64,000 bases of DNA from a bacterium. GTDB lineage: Bacteria > Verrucomicrobiota > Verrucomicrobiia > Chthoniobacterales > UBA6821. Below are positions 1-8,500 of this stretch, piece after piece. How positions within the stretch are numbered: position 1 is the first letter of the stretch; every line of letters begins with the position of its first letter. The DNA is taken from positions 207,229 through 271,228 of the forward strand of contig JAJZSL010000002.1 of assembly GCA_021849805.1 (NCBI GenBank), read 5' to 3'. The position numbers were made by a program, and so were the translations under genes. The notes under the pieces were generated by a model. The model saw nothing but the letters and a program-made list of their open reading frames with translations, made no database searches and was not told the DNA's origin.

Positions 1-179
1 CTGAAGGCTCAAGAAAGTTAAGAGAAAAAGTTAAGAGGGTTGAAGAGCAAAGAGTAGAAAACCAACAGTAAATTTGACGATAGCATGGTCAAGTCTTTAC
101 TGTCGATACTTATACTATATTGAGTTGATTTTTTTGGAGTGGTTTTTGGGAATGAATTGATTTTTTCAAGTTATGAAAT

Positions 180-275
180 CACTCTTCTCCAAAATAAAAA
201 TTTGAGGATGTTTCCTCTTATCTTCTTGGTGAGTATTCTCACACAGTCTCCTTCTCGCGAACGCGGGAATCCAGG
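180..275. repeat. Dispersed palindromic repeat, copy A
   Basis: This stretch of about 96 bases is similar to 42893-42980. Shared blocks include CTCTTCTCCAAAATAAAA, CTTGGTGAG and CACAGT, and both end in AATCCAGG. It holds a near-perfect palindrome at 252-269 (TTCTCGCG AA CGCGGGAA), the core of a repeat seen in many bacterial genomes. It overlaps the last 12 codons of the minus-strand polysaccharide gene, so that gene's C-terminus is read from repeat DNA. The other copy has lost about 8 bases of the palindrome. Confidence 0.6.
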
Positions 276-3200
276 GGGCCTGCTGGGTGAGCATTAGAAG
301 CTCTTTTCTGTTGAATAGCAGCTGCTGTTCTTTCTAATTTTTTCCAACGCACCCAACTTCCTGCAGCAGCTTTCAGTAGTGATTTCCAAACGACATATCC
401 TAAAACAGGACGATAGAGAAAGCGCATGGGGATAGCGCGCCATGCTGACCAAGCAGAGCGTTTTGCCAAATGAGCAGAAAGTGCTGCCACACTACAATCA
501 AGGAACAAGGAGAGTAGAAAGTAAGGATAGATTGCTTTTCCATGACCAAAGCTTATGGAAAGGAGGACAAGAAAATCCAAAATAGGAGTGAGTGCAATAA
601 CGCCAAGTTGGAAGACCCAAACAGAGGGAAGGGCAAGCCAGCCTAACCAACCTGAACCAGGGCTGAAGAGAAGTTGACGGTGTTTCCACATGCATTGCAA
701 CGTTCCGAAAGCCCAACGAAAACGTTGTGAAAAAAGAGCATGAAGATGTTGAGGAGCTTCCGTGTCAGCAAGAGCGCTAGGGGCATAGGTAATACGCCAA
801 CCAAGACGATGAAGCTGAAGTGTTAGGTCGGTATCTTCTGCTAATGTTTCTTTGTTCAGGGGACCTGCTGATAGAAGTGCTTCTCGTCGAAAGGCACTCA
901 GAGCACCAGGAACAACGGTAATGCAATTGAGAAGATCTTGAGCGCGACGGTTCACTTCGAAAGCAAACTCATATTCAATTTGTTGGAATCGTCCAAGGGG
1001 ATGACTAAAATTACCTACACGAATATGACCAGAAACGGCTCCTACGGTTGAATCAGTCAGTGGTTCCACTAAAAAACGAAGTGCTTGTTTACTAACCATG
1101 GTGTCTGCATCAAGCGTGATAATGTAGTCATAGTGGGAGAGTTCTATAGCGCGGTTGAGGGCGCTTGCTTTTCCACCATTGGGTTGTTGCTCGAAGAGAA
1201 CTCGTCGATGAGCAGTAGAATATTGATTCGCCCAGTTTTTGACCCGCTCAGCGGTCTTATCCTCCGAGCCATCATCAATAATAATGAGCTCGATGGGTGC
1301 TTGATAATCACTGGAAAGAAGATGTTCTATCGTTGAATCGATCACTCGTTCTTCGTTATAAGCAGCAATAATGACACTGAGAGCAGGTGGAGAGGATGCT
1401 TGATGGATTGTCTTTTCTAAAGAAGCTGAACCATCTGATTGATGCTGCTGCTCAGAAGATCTTTCTTCATGAAGCGATGGTGAAGGAGGAGCATTGCCCA
1501 TGAGCAATTTTTTTTCTTCTTGACGATGGATGAATGCACAAGTAACGAGGAAAACAATAAATAATAAGGAGCATAGGGTGACAATAATGAGTAGCGTCCA
1601 TGCAAGAAGCTCGACAAAACGAAGTGTTGCAAAGCTTCCATAAATGTAGCGCACAGCAACAGTCATCTCAGCATGACGCACTGGTGGCATCAGAATATTA
1701 TTAGGAAGGCCAATAAAATGGCCTAGAGGAACAATCTGATCACCACGAGCATGAAAATAATCAATGATCTTTGGTAGGGCAGCAACTGTTTGAGCTCGAT
1801 TACCACCAGCATCATGAAGCAGGAGAATGCTCCCTCCAGCTGCACGCTCTTCTTTAACTCTCTCCAAGATTGTTTCCACACCTGGGCATTCCCAGTCACC
1901 AGCATCAATGGATTCACCCACGGTCAGATAACCAAGATCAGAAGCAACGCTCAAAGCCCGTATTTCTTTGAGTGTTGTGGGAGTGGCATCACTATTGTAA
2001 GGAGGACGGAAGAGAGAGGTGGAATGTCCTGTAATGCTTTCAATGAGGCGGGTTGTGGCATTGAGCTGAAGTTCAATTTGTTCTTCACTAATCTCAGCAA
2101 GATTAGGATGCGTGTAGGTATGATTTCCTAATTCATGACCTTGGATTAAAATTTGTTGCACCAGATCAGGGAATTGTTGAGCTTGAGAACCAACAACAAA
2201 AAAAGCTGCTGGAACTTTTTTTTCTTTGAGAATACGCAGAATCTCGGGTGTCCAGATAGGATCAGGACCATCATCAAAAGTAAGTGCTACTTGATGGGGA
2301 GGTGCTGCCCCTTGATGATAAATACAAACAGGACGTGGAAAATATTCATAAAGTGAGCTCATCAATCCATTAGGTTCTGCATGGATGCGACGCCAACCGG
2401 AACTTGGTTCATCGCCAACGGAGAGAAAATCACCTGTTCCCAGGGAGGCTACTTCATGGTTGAGATTCAATAGTTCCAATTGTTCGCACTGGAGTGGACT
2501 TGGAAGATTAGAACCTTCTTTTTCCATTTCAGTTCTCCATCTTAGAACATCCCAAATGCCAGGATCTTCTTGGCCCAATCGATTGATAGCGATTCCTCCA
2601 AGATGATAAGGAGTGATAGCCTGTAGTTGATTAAAAAAAGTAATAGCATCCAAGAACCAAATTTCATGTTCCTCTCTCTCATCAGGACCGCCGAGATAAT
2701 GAAATGATGGTGAATAGTGAGGTGGTTCCGCACTAACATGCTCAGCCGTGGCAAGATTTGCTCGTGCCATCACATCGACAAAGCTGAGTTTTTCTACTGT
2801 CTCCTTACTTTCGTTCCAATCGAGGCCATCGACACCTATGCCTGCTATCCACTGGGAGGGGTGACCATAACGGGTAATCAAGTGAAGCTCTTCTTCAACC
2901 CAATCTTGCTCAGCAAGAGGTCCAGCCTCCTGGGGATCTTCATGTTGATCATCCAGCGATAGGAGAAAATAATCGACAATAGGACTAAGTTCTTCAAGAT
3001 CGTACACTCTCTCTGCTTTGTCAGTAGGAATGGTGAGCCAAAACTCAAGATGAGCTTCATGAAGCTGATGGCCAAGTTTGAGAAGAAGCTCACTAATTTC
3101 ACTACGATAGGAAGGATCGAGTTCATTCCAGTCGACAAGAAGGCCTCTAGCTCCAGGAGGCATTCTCTTGATTAGATGATGAAAGAAGGAGTTTTGTTCT

Positions 3201-3823
3201 TCTTCTGATGTTTTAAAAAGACCTTCAATAGCTTCTGGTTGGCAGGTTTTGCCATCGCTGTTTTTTAGAATGGGTAGGAGAGCAAGATTTTTATTATTGC
3301 ACAAGGAGCGAATTTCCTCATTGGGTGTCTCCAGCAGCGTTCCCTCAACATCGGCTATATTGAACCACTCTACAGCAACATGAGTTAAATAGCCGGCATG
3401 TTCTTTGATTGAAAAAAGACTTTGAGGATCCCAAAGAGCAGCATAAGCAAGGCGAGTAGGGAAAGGACTATGGCTAAGATTGCGATGTTCCTGATGTTCT
3501 GAGTTAACTGTTATAAAACAGTTCTCCAGCAGGTTGGTTGTTGTAAGTGGAGTGCTAGGAAAGGAATCGGCTGTTCTTAGGAAACGATGCCAGTCTTCTT
3601 GACTCTCAAGCAAGCCTGGATCTTGAAATGCTTTTAGCAGTGGTCGATAAGTGCGTACTGCTTTAGGAAGAACTAAACGAGGGGCTACTAGTAGACTGGA
3701 GATCAAGTAGGTAGCAGCACTCAGGAGAAGAACAGTAGCTAGAAGAACTGCTCCTTGTAACCAGCGTCGGCGTCGTCCGCGTGGATCAACAAAAATAGAA
3801 TACTCAGGTGGCGAGGATATCAA
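239..3823 (-). CDS. GH18-like / polysaccharide deacetylase / GT2 glycosyltransferase fusion
   Basis: This 1194-residue inner-membrane enzyme probably synthesises and trims an extracellular amino-sugar polymer, as PgaB plus PgaC do. After an N-terminal membrane segment (about 24-47) comes a GH18-like barrel (about 120-455, with LLVDWNE near 229-235 as a degenerate active-site strand). Next is a NodB deacetylase domain (about 511-720) with TFDDGPD at 515-521 and zinc histidines H568 and H572 in GHELGNHTYTH. A second membrane segment follows, then a processive GT2 domain with SVIIAAYNEE, DADT, EDTDL and the QRFRW motif, and C-terminal membrane helices. The start is TTG, the only start open to the upstream stop, with no clear ribosome binding site. 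The C-terminal tail is encoded by a palindromic repeat. The domain assignment is strong; the substrate is inferred. Confidence 0.85.
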   Translation of the reverse strand: MISSPPEYSIFVDPRGRRRRWLQGAVLLATVLLLSAATYLISSLLVAPRLVLPKAVRTYRPLLKAFQDPGLLESQEDWHRFLRTADSFPSTPLTTTNLLENCFITVNSEHQEHRNLSHSPFPTRLAYAALWDPQSLFSIKEHAGYLTHVAVEWFNIADVEGTLLETPNEEIRSLCNNKNLALLPILKNSDGKTCQPEAIEGLFKTSEEEQNSFFHHLIKRMPPGARGLLVDWNELDPSYRSEISELLLKLGHQLHEAHLEFWLTIPTDKAERVYDLEELSPIVDYFLLSLDDQHEDPQEAGPLAEQDWVEEELHLITRYGHPSQWIAGIGVDGLDWNESKETVEKLSFVDVMARANLATAEHVSAEPPHYSPSFHYLGGPDEREEHEIWFLDAITFFNQLQAITPYHLGGIAINRLGQEDPGIWDVLRWRTEMEKEGSNLPSPLQCEQLELLNLNHEVASLGTGDFLSVGDEPSSGWRRIHAEPNGLMSSLYEYFPRPVCIYHQGAAPPHQVALTFDDGPDPIWTPEILRILKEKKVPAAFFVVGSQAQQFPDLVQQILIQGHELGNHTYTHPNLAEISEEQIELQLNATTRLIESITGHSTSLFRPPYNSDATPTTLKEIRALSVASDLGYLTVGESIDAGDWECPGVETILERVKEERAAGGSILLLHDAGGNRAQTVAALPKIIDYFHARGDQIVPLGHFIGLPNNILMPPVRHAEMTVAVRYIYGSFATLRFVELLAWTLLIIVTLCSLLFIVFLVTCAFIHRQEEKKLLMGNAPPSPSLHEERSSEQQHQSDGSASLEKTIHQASSPPALSVIIAAYNEERVIDSTIEHLLSSDYQAPIELIIIDDGSEDKTAERVKNWANQYSTAHRRVLFEQQPNGGKASALNRAIELSHYDYIITLDADTMVSKQALRFLVEPLTDSTVGAVSGHIRVGNFSHPLGRFQQIEYEFAFEVNRRAQDLLNCITVVPGALSAFRREALLSAGPLNKETLAEDTDLTLQLHRLGWRITYAPSALADTEAPQHLHALFSQRFRWAFGTLQCMWKHRQLLFSPGSGWLGWLALPSVWVFQLGVIALTPILDFLVLLSISFGHGKAIYPYFLLSLFLDCSVAALSAHLAKRSAWSAWRAIPMRFLYRPVLGYVVWKSLLKAAAGSWVRWKKLERTAAAIQQKRASNAHPAGPLDSRVREKETV

Positions 3824-3896
3824 AATAAGCGATAACTAAGAGAGGACCTTTCATCCATCGTGGAGGTGAAGCTCAAAACTTGACATAGATTCTTCT

Positions 3897-4412
3897 CTAG
3901 CTCTCTGAAACAGTCACCGTAATGCGAATTGTCTCAACGTAGGGAGGGCCCTCTTTGTTAATAATAATGGGAACTCCCTTAGGGCTCTTACCACGATCAT
4001 GCCATTTGGTTTGATACTCAAAAACCATCGAACCAGCGCGCCTTGGAAACCAAGCATCTCCTAAGTGAGCTCCTCCATTAATCAGTACAGGATTGTTATT
4101 TGTGTCGGTGCCATCGCTATTATAGAGACGCACAAGAGTCAGCTTCTCATCGTAATAATACGTACTCTCCGAAGGGAGGTTCACATCAAAGAAAAGCTTC
4201 TCAGCGCTGTTAATAGTCATAGTTTTCTCCACAGTTGAGCCATTTTGTAGAAAAGAGATATCTACTGGAGCATCAATTTCTTCATAAGCATCAGGATTAC
4301 GAATAATTGGTATCTCCGAGCTTTGTGCTCGCAGAAAATGATGGTTTAAAAAAAGAATCGCTAGCATTATAAAAAAGAGAGAATGCTCTTTTTTGGGAAG
4401 GGGAGTTATCAT
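3897..4412 (-). CDS. Small exported protein of unknown function
   Basis: This 171-residue protein has an N-terminal signal peptide (basic MITPLPKKEH, then a hydrophobic run ending near FLRAQS). The mature part is rich in beta-strand-like sequence. It contains HLGDAWFPRRAGSMVFEYQTKW and ends with alternating hydrophobic residues (TIRITVTVSES). The reading frame stays open upstream to an ATG at 4613, but that would overlap the divergent LolC/E gene and add a basic, unconserved-looking 67 residues in front of the signal peptide. The internal ATG at 4412 is therefore preferred. I do not recognise the family. It sits in the same direction upstream of the polysaccharide enzyme, so a cell-surface role is possible. 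Confidence 0.55.
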   Translation of the reverse strand: MITPLPKKEHSLFFIMLAILFLNHHFLRAQSSEIPIIRNPDAYEEIDAPVDISFLQNGSTVEKTMTINSAEKLFFDVNLPSESTYYYDEKLTLVRLYNSDGTDTNNNPVLINGGAHLGDAWFPRRAGSMVFEYQTKWHDRGKSPKGVPIIINKEGPPYVETIRITVTVSES

Positions 4413-4586
4413 GGAGTGATATTTTAAAATTAGTATGTTGAAGATAAGGAGCCAGGAGAGAGAAAATTTATCAGAAAAATTATTTGGCTCCTCTTCATAA
4501 AGCAAGTGATAACCTTTCTTTTCTTGGCGTACCAGAGATGATAAAAATATCTTCTTCTTTTCTTGTTCAGCTTCTAGCCTCCTCTC

Positions 4587-5855
4587 ATGTCTGCCGTTCT
4601 TTTTCTTGCTCATCGTTATTTACAACCTAAGCGTACATTTCTCTCGGTGATTACGCTGATTTCTATTCTTGGAGTCACTCTTGGCATTACGGTACTTATT
4701 TTAGTGATTTCTGTTATGAGTGGATTTCAACGAGAACTAGAGCGCAAAGTTCTTGGATTTGATGCTCACCTAACAGTTACAAAAGAAGGTCTTCTCGATC
4801 ATTGGGAAGAGCTTGCTAAAAAGATTGATCATCTTCCTGAGGTTAAAAAAGTAGCTCCCTTTGTTCAAGGACCAGTGATTGTAGAATTTGATCATCGACG
4901 ACTTACACCCAACATGCGTGCTATTGATCCAAGCAAAGAGAAAGAGTTGGGAAAGTTTATCAAGGAAGGCTCTTTTGATTTAAGAGGTGATCATGCTCTT
5001 GTTGGTTCAGAAATGGCTTCTACACTCGGTTTACAAGTAGGAGATAAAATTACAGTTTATTCTTCGCAGCATCTCAATGAAATCTTAGAAGAACTCGATC
5101 ATCTTGAGAAAAAAAAAGAAAAAGCATCCTTAGATTCGCTGCGTCAGCTTGTCTTGCCTACAGAGCTAACTGTAACTGGTATTTTTGAAACGGGTCGTTA
5201 TTTCTATGATAGTGAATTTTTACTTCTTCCTCTTCATCTTGGAGAAGAACTCTATGGACTGGGAGAGAGCGTTCATGGATTGTCACTTTGGATAGAGAGG
5301 GCAGATCGTGCTGATCTTGTTGCAAAAAATTTACGCAATCAACTCTCTGACAACAATAGAGTAGAAACTTGGATGGATGTGAACAAACAGCTCTTTGATG
5401 CTATCGCTATGGAGCGTCATGTGATGTTCTTCCTGCTCATGTTCATTGTTCTGGTGGCTGCTTTTGGAATTATGAATACGCTGATTACAGTTACCGTTCA
5501 AAAAACGCGAGAGATTGGGATTCTTAAGGCTCTAGGAGCTAGAGCCAGTCAAATCATCATGATTTTTTTAGTCCAAGGGATGAGTGTTGGTCTTATCGGT
5601 ATGGTGAGTGGACTAACTCTCGGCTTGATCTTAGTTCGTTGGAGAAATGAAGTTAGTCACGCTCTCTCTTCGCTGTTGGGAGTCGAAATTTTTTCAAGAG
5701 CTATTTATCAATTTTCTGAAATTCCTGCTCAAGTGATTCCAAGCGATGTTGCTCTGATTTGCTCTAGTGCTTTTTTCATTTGTGCTCTTGCTGCTCTGAT
5801 CCCAGCTACTTTAGCTTCAAGGCTTGATCCGGTGCAGGCATTACGGTGTGACTAG
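4587..5855 (+). CDS. LolC/LolE-family lipoprotein-releasing ABC permease
   Basis: At 422 residues this has the normal length for LolC/LolE. The membrane helix near residues 17-40 (TLISILGVTLGITVLILVISVMSGFQRE) is followed by a periplasmic MacB-like domain. Three C-terminal helices form the FtsX domain, with the family signature ITVTVQKTREIGILKALGA near residue 300. With an ATPase (LolD) it would extract lipoproteins from the inner membrane for delivery to LolA. No LolD gene is next to it. The start ATG at 4587 is followed directly by the first helix, as expected. Whether it is LolC, LolE or a single LolF-type permease cannot be decided here. Its last 50 bases overlap the convergent LysR gene. 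Confidence 0.85.
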   Translation: MSAVLFLAHRYLQPKRTFLSVITLISILGVTLGITVLILVISVMSGFQRELERKVLGFDAHLTVTKEGLLDHWEELAKKIDHLPEVKKVAPFVQGPVIVEFDHRRLTPNMRAIDPSKEKELGKFIKEGSFDLRGDHALVGSEMASTLGLQVGDKITVYSSQHLNEILEELDHLEKKKEKASLDSLRQLVLPTELTVTGIFETGRYFYDSEFLLLPLHLGEELYGLGESVHGLSLWIERADRADLVAKNLRNQLSDNNRVETWMDVNKQLFDAIAMERHVMFFLLMFIVLVAAFGIMNTLITVTVQKTREIGILKALGARASQIIMIFLVQGMSVGLIGMVSGLTLGLILVRWRNEVSHALSSLLGVEIFSRAIYQFSEIPAQVIPSDVALICSSAFFICALAALIPATLASRLDPVQALRCD

Positions 5856-6759
5856 CAGTCGGATCATTTCTGCTCTTTTTTCGATGACGCCCAGTGTTGA
5901 GAAGATCCTGGATGAGCGGGTTAGGAAACTTTCTGGTCAAGGTAATAGCATAAAAACTTTCTCGAATTTGCTCAATAACATGAAGCTGCAGAAGGGTTTT
6001 ATCGCTGATTTCGTCTTGTACAACAACGCGCGGCAGTAAGGTAATAGCATCCATTTCACGTGCTAACAATCGAAGCATAGCCATATCAGAAGCTTCAGCA
6101 ACAATAATTGGCTCAATACCTTCTCTGCGCATCATGAAGTCAAAACTTGCTCGGACATTACTCTCCTTACTCGGAAGAACCATGCGTGTTTTGTGAAGCG
6201 AATAGGGGAATTGAAACTTTTTCACCTCTTCTTTTCCTACTAAAATTATCTTTTGTTCATTGAGAAGATGGTTTTGAAATCCAAGTTGATTCAAGGATGG
6301 AGCAGGTGCATGTGAAAGTACCAAGTCAATAGTATGCTTTTCTAGCATATTTAGTAAGTCGCTTAGGGAATGAGTGTAGAAAATGAGTTCAAGCTTTTTA
6401 TTCTTAAAAAGCGGACGCACTAATTCTAGTTGGAAATTTCGCGAAAGTGTAGGTAGAGCTCCAATACGTAAGGTCTGACGTAATAGAGCATTTTGATGCT
6501 TCAGAGCATGACATAACTCTTCTCCTGTACGAAAAATAGTTTCTGCATAATCAAGTGCTAAGCGACCTGCTTCCGTAAGAATAAGGCGTTTGTGTCTGCG
6601 TTCAAAAAGCTCAATGCCGAGGCTTTCTTCAAATTGACCGAGTTGAATACTGAGTGCAGAAGGAGAAATATGGAGATTTTTTGCAGCTCGAGTGAGATTT
6701 CCATCTTGTGCAATAGATTTAAAATAGCGCAGATGATGATAATTGAGAAAAGTAACCAT
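5806..6759 (-). CDS. LysR-family transcriptional regulator
   Basis: This 317-residue regulator has an N-terminal winged helix-turn-helix (about residues 7-65: YHHLRYF, then NLTRAAKNLHISPSALSIQL and FERRHKRLILTEAGR), a linker helix and a LysR effector-binding domain. The HTH is closest in style to the NhaR branch of the family. It is divergent from dabB-dabA with 110 bases between the start codons. LysR-type regulators usually sit this way beside their target, so control of the carbon pump in response to CO2 or pH is a reasonable inference. Its 3' end overlaps the LolC/E-like gene tail to tail by 50 bases. Confidence 0.85.
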   Translation of the reverse strand: MVTFLNYHHLRYFKSIAQDGNLTRAAKNLHISPSALSIQLGQFEESLGIELFERRHKRLILTEAGRLALDYAETIFRTGEELCHALKHQNALLRQTLRIGALPTLSRNFQLELVRPLFKNKKLELIFYTHSLSDLLNMLEKHTIDLVLSHAPAPSLNQLGFQNHLLNEQKIILVGKEEVKKFQFPYSLHKTRMVLPSKESNVRASFDFMMRREGIEPIIVAEASDMAMLRLLAREMDAITLLPRVVVQDEISDKTLLQLHVIEQIRESFYAITLTRKFPNPLIQDLLNTGRHRKKSRNDPTASHTVMPAPDQALKLK

Positions 6760-6819
6760 TTTTTAAAAAACTATAGACACTGTTAGAAAAGAGTCATTTT
6801 ATTTTATAAAACAATACAA

Positions 6820-6825
6820 TATAAT
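6820..6825 (+). promoter_or_regulatory. Candidate -10 box of the dabB-dabA promoter
   Basis: A perfect TATAAT lies 44 bases upstream of the dabB start. No good -35 hexamer stands 16-18 bases further up (the sequence there is TTTTAT), which fits a promoter needing an activator. The upstream AT-rich dyad around 6798-6816 could hold the LysR protein. This is pattern recognition only. Confidence 0.35.
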
Positions 6826-6869
6826 CTATCTATTGGATCAAATAGAAATAATCTTCTACGTTTCTTGCT

Positions 6870-8483
6870 ATGACACTGATTCTTTCTCTTAAAGCATTCC
6901 TTCTTGCCTTTGCTCCACTTTTCTCATTGCTTCTACCTCTTCCTCTCTTATTACCGCTTTTTATTCCTCCCAGCTTTGTAAAAAAAAGGGGAGAAGAAAT
7001 GGGGAGTGTTCTTCTATTGCTCAGTTGCCTCTCTCTAACACTTATTATTGTGGTGGCTCTTGCTTATCTTTTCCTTGCTCACCCGATACACGCCCAGTGG
7101 GTATTATGGGGATCACTAGCACTCACAACTTACATTGATATTATCTCTTTGAGTATGCTCCTGCTTGTAGGATGTTTAATTGTTGCTGTAACCCTTTTCT
7201 CTCAAAATTATTTACGTGCCAATGGTGAAGAAGGTTTTTTCTTAAAATGGTTATCGATCACAGGAGGGAGTGTTTTAGTGCTACTCATCGCTGGCAACCT
7301 TCTCCTTTTTGCTCTGGCTTGGATCACCATGAGTCTTTCACTTCATCATTTATTAACTTTTTATAAAAATCGAGATGGAGCTCAGCTAGCTGGGAAGAAA
7401 AAGTTTATTTTCACTCGAGTTGCTGATTTCCTCCTTCTTGCTGCTTTTGGGATGATTTGGAAGCAATGTGGCACTCTTGATATTCAAGAGCTCATTACAA
7501 CGATTCCTTTTCAAAACACAGCTCCTGCTTTTTTTTCTATCACATGGCTCTTAGTCATTGCAGCAGCCATTAAATCAGTCCAGTTTCCTTTTCATGGATG
7601 GCTTCCTGAAACTATGGAAACACCAACTCCCGTTTCTGCTCTCATGCATGCTGGGATTATTAATGCTGGAGGCTTTCTCATCATTCGCTTCAGTCCTTTT
7701 CTAAGTTTAAGCCCAACAGCATTAGAGTTATTGGCAAGCTTTGGAGCTGTTACAGCACTTTTTGGCTCTCTTGTTCTAACAACACAAACAAGCATAAAAC
7801 GGAGTCTTGCTTTTTCAACAATTGCACAAATGGGTTTTATGATGTTGGAATGTGGTCTTGGAGCTTTCGCTATTGCTCTTCTTCATATTGTCACTCACTC
7901 ACTCTACAAAGCTCATGCCTTTCTCTCCTCCGGTACAATGTATGATGAGGCGACTCTGACAACATTTGCTCTAGATCAATCTAAAGAGTCCTCCTATGTT
8001 TCCGTGACAAAACTGCTAGCTGCTCTCTTGGCTGCTTTGGGATTAGTTGTTTCAATAAGTCTCCTAGCAGGGCTAACACCCTGGTCTCATGCTGGAGAAT
8101 TTTCCTTAGTTTTTATTCTCTTCCTTGCATTAACTCAGCTTCTTTTTCACTGGTGGTCGATCACAGCGACACTGTTGAGCAGATTCTTTGGCCTATTACT
8201 TGGACTCTTCCTCACTACACTCTTTTTTCTTCTTCATGAAGGAGCCAACTTTTTTGTTGGTAGCAGTGTTGTTCCCCTTGGTTTTATCAAAGTCAGTTGG
8301 CCTGTTTCCATTATTGCGGCCATAGGGTTTTTAGTGCTGGGACTTCGCCTTTTTCTCTTACCCAAACTTTCTGCTACGGAACTAGGAAAAGCACTCTATG
8401 TGCATACTTATAATGGATTTTATATCCACACGATGGGATATCGATTGATCAATAGGCTGTTCCCCTCCTTCCTCAAAAAATAA
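6870..8483 (+). CDS. dabB: DabB: proton-conducting membrane subunit of inorganic-carbon pump
   Basis: This 537-residue polytopic protein belongs to the NuoL/MrpA-like proton-conducting transporter family. Conserved features include the WLPETMETPTPVSALMHAGIINAGGFLI segment (about residues 245-272) with its invariant Glu and His, a conserved Lys (IKSVQFPFHGW) in the preceding helix, and HSLYKAHAFLSSG near 350. It lies 17 bases upstream of dabA and no other complex I genes are present. This is the known DabAB layout, in which the membrane subunit couples cation flow to CO2 hydration by DabA. It is shorter than a real NuoL, lacking the long lateral helix, which also favours DabB. Confidence 0.88.
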   Translation: MTLILSLKAFLLAFAPLFSLLLPLPLLLPLFIPPSFVKKRGEEMGSVLLLLSCLSLTLIIVVALAYLFLAHPIHAQWVLWGSLALTTYIDIISLSMLLLVGCLIVAVTLFSQNYLRANGEEGFFLKWLSITGGSVLVLLIAGNLLLFALAWITMSLSLHHLLTFYKNRDGAQLAGKKKFIFTRVADFLLLAAFGMIWKQCGTLDIQELITTIPFQNTAPAFFSITWLLVIAAAIKSVQFPFHGWLPETMETPTPVSALMHAGIINAGGFLIIRFSPFLSLSPTALELLASFGAVTALFGSLVLTTQTSIKRSLAFSTIAQMGFMMLECGLGAFAIALLHIVTHSLYKAHAFLSSGTMYDEATLTTFALDQSKESSYVSVTKLLAALLAALGLVVSISLLAGLTPWSHAGEFSLVFILFLALTQLLFHWWSITATLLSRFFGLLLGLFLTTLFFLLHEGANFFVGSSVVPLGFIKVSWPVSIIAAIGFLVLGLRLFLLPKLSATELGKALYVHTYNGFYIHTMGYRLINRLFPSFLKK

Positions 8484-8500
8484 TAGTTTCCTCTCTCATC

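Noticed and set aside
6870-8483. Reading dabB as NuoL or MrpA, part of complex I or an Mrp antiporter
   Set aside because: No other nuo or mrp genes are present and the next gene is a complete DabA, so the DabB reading is far better.
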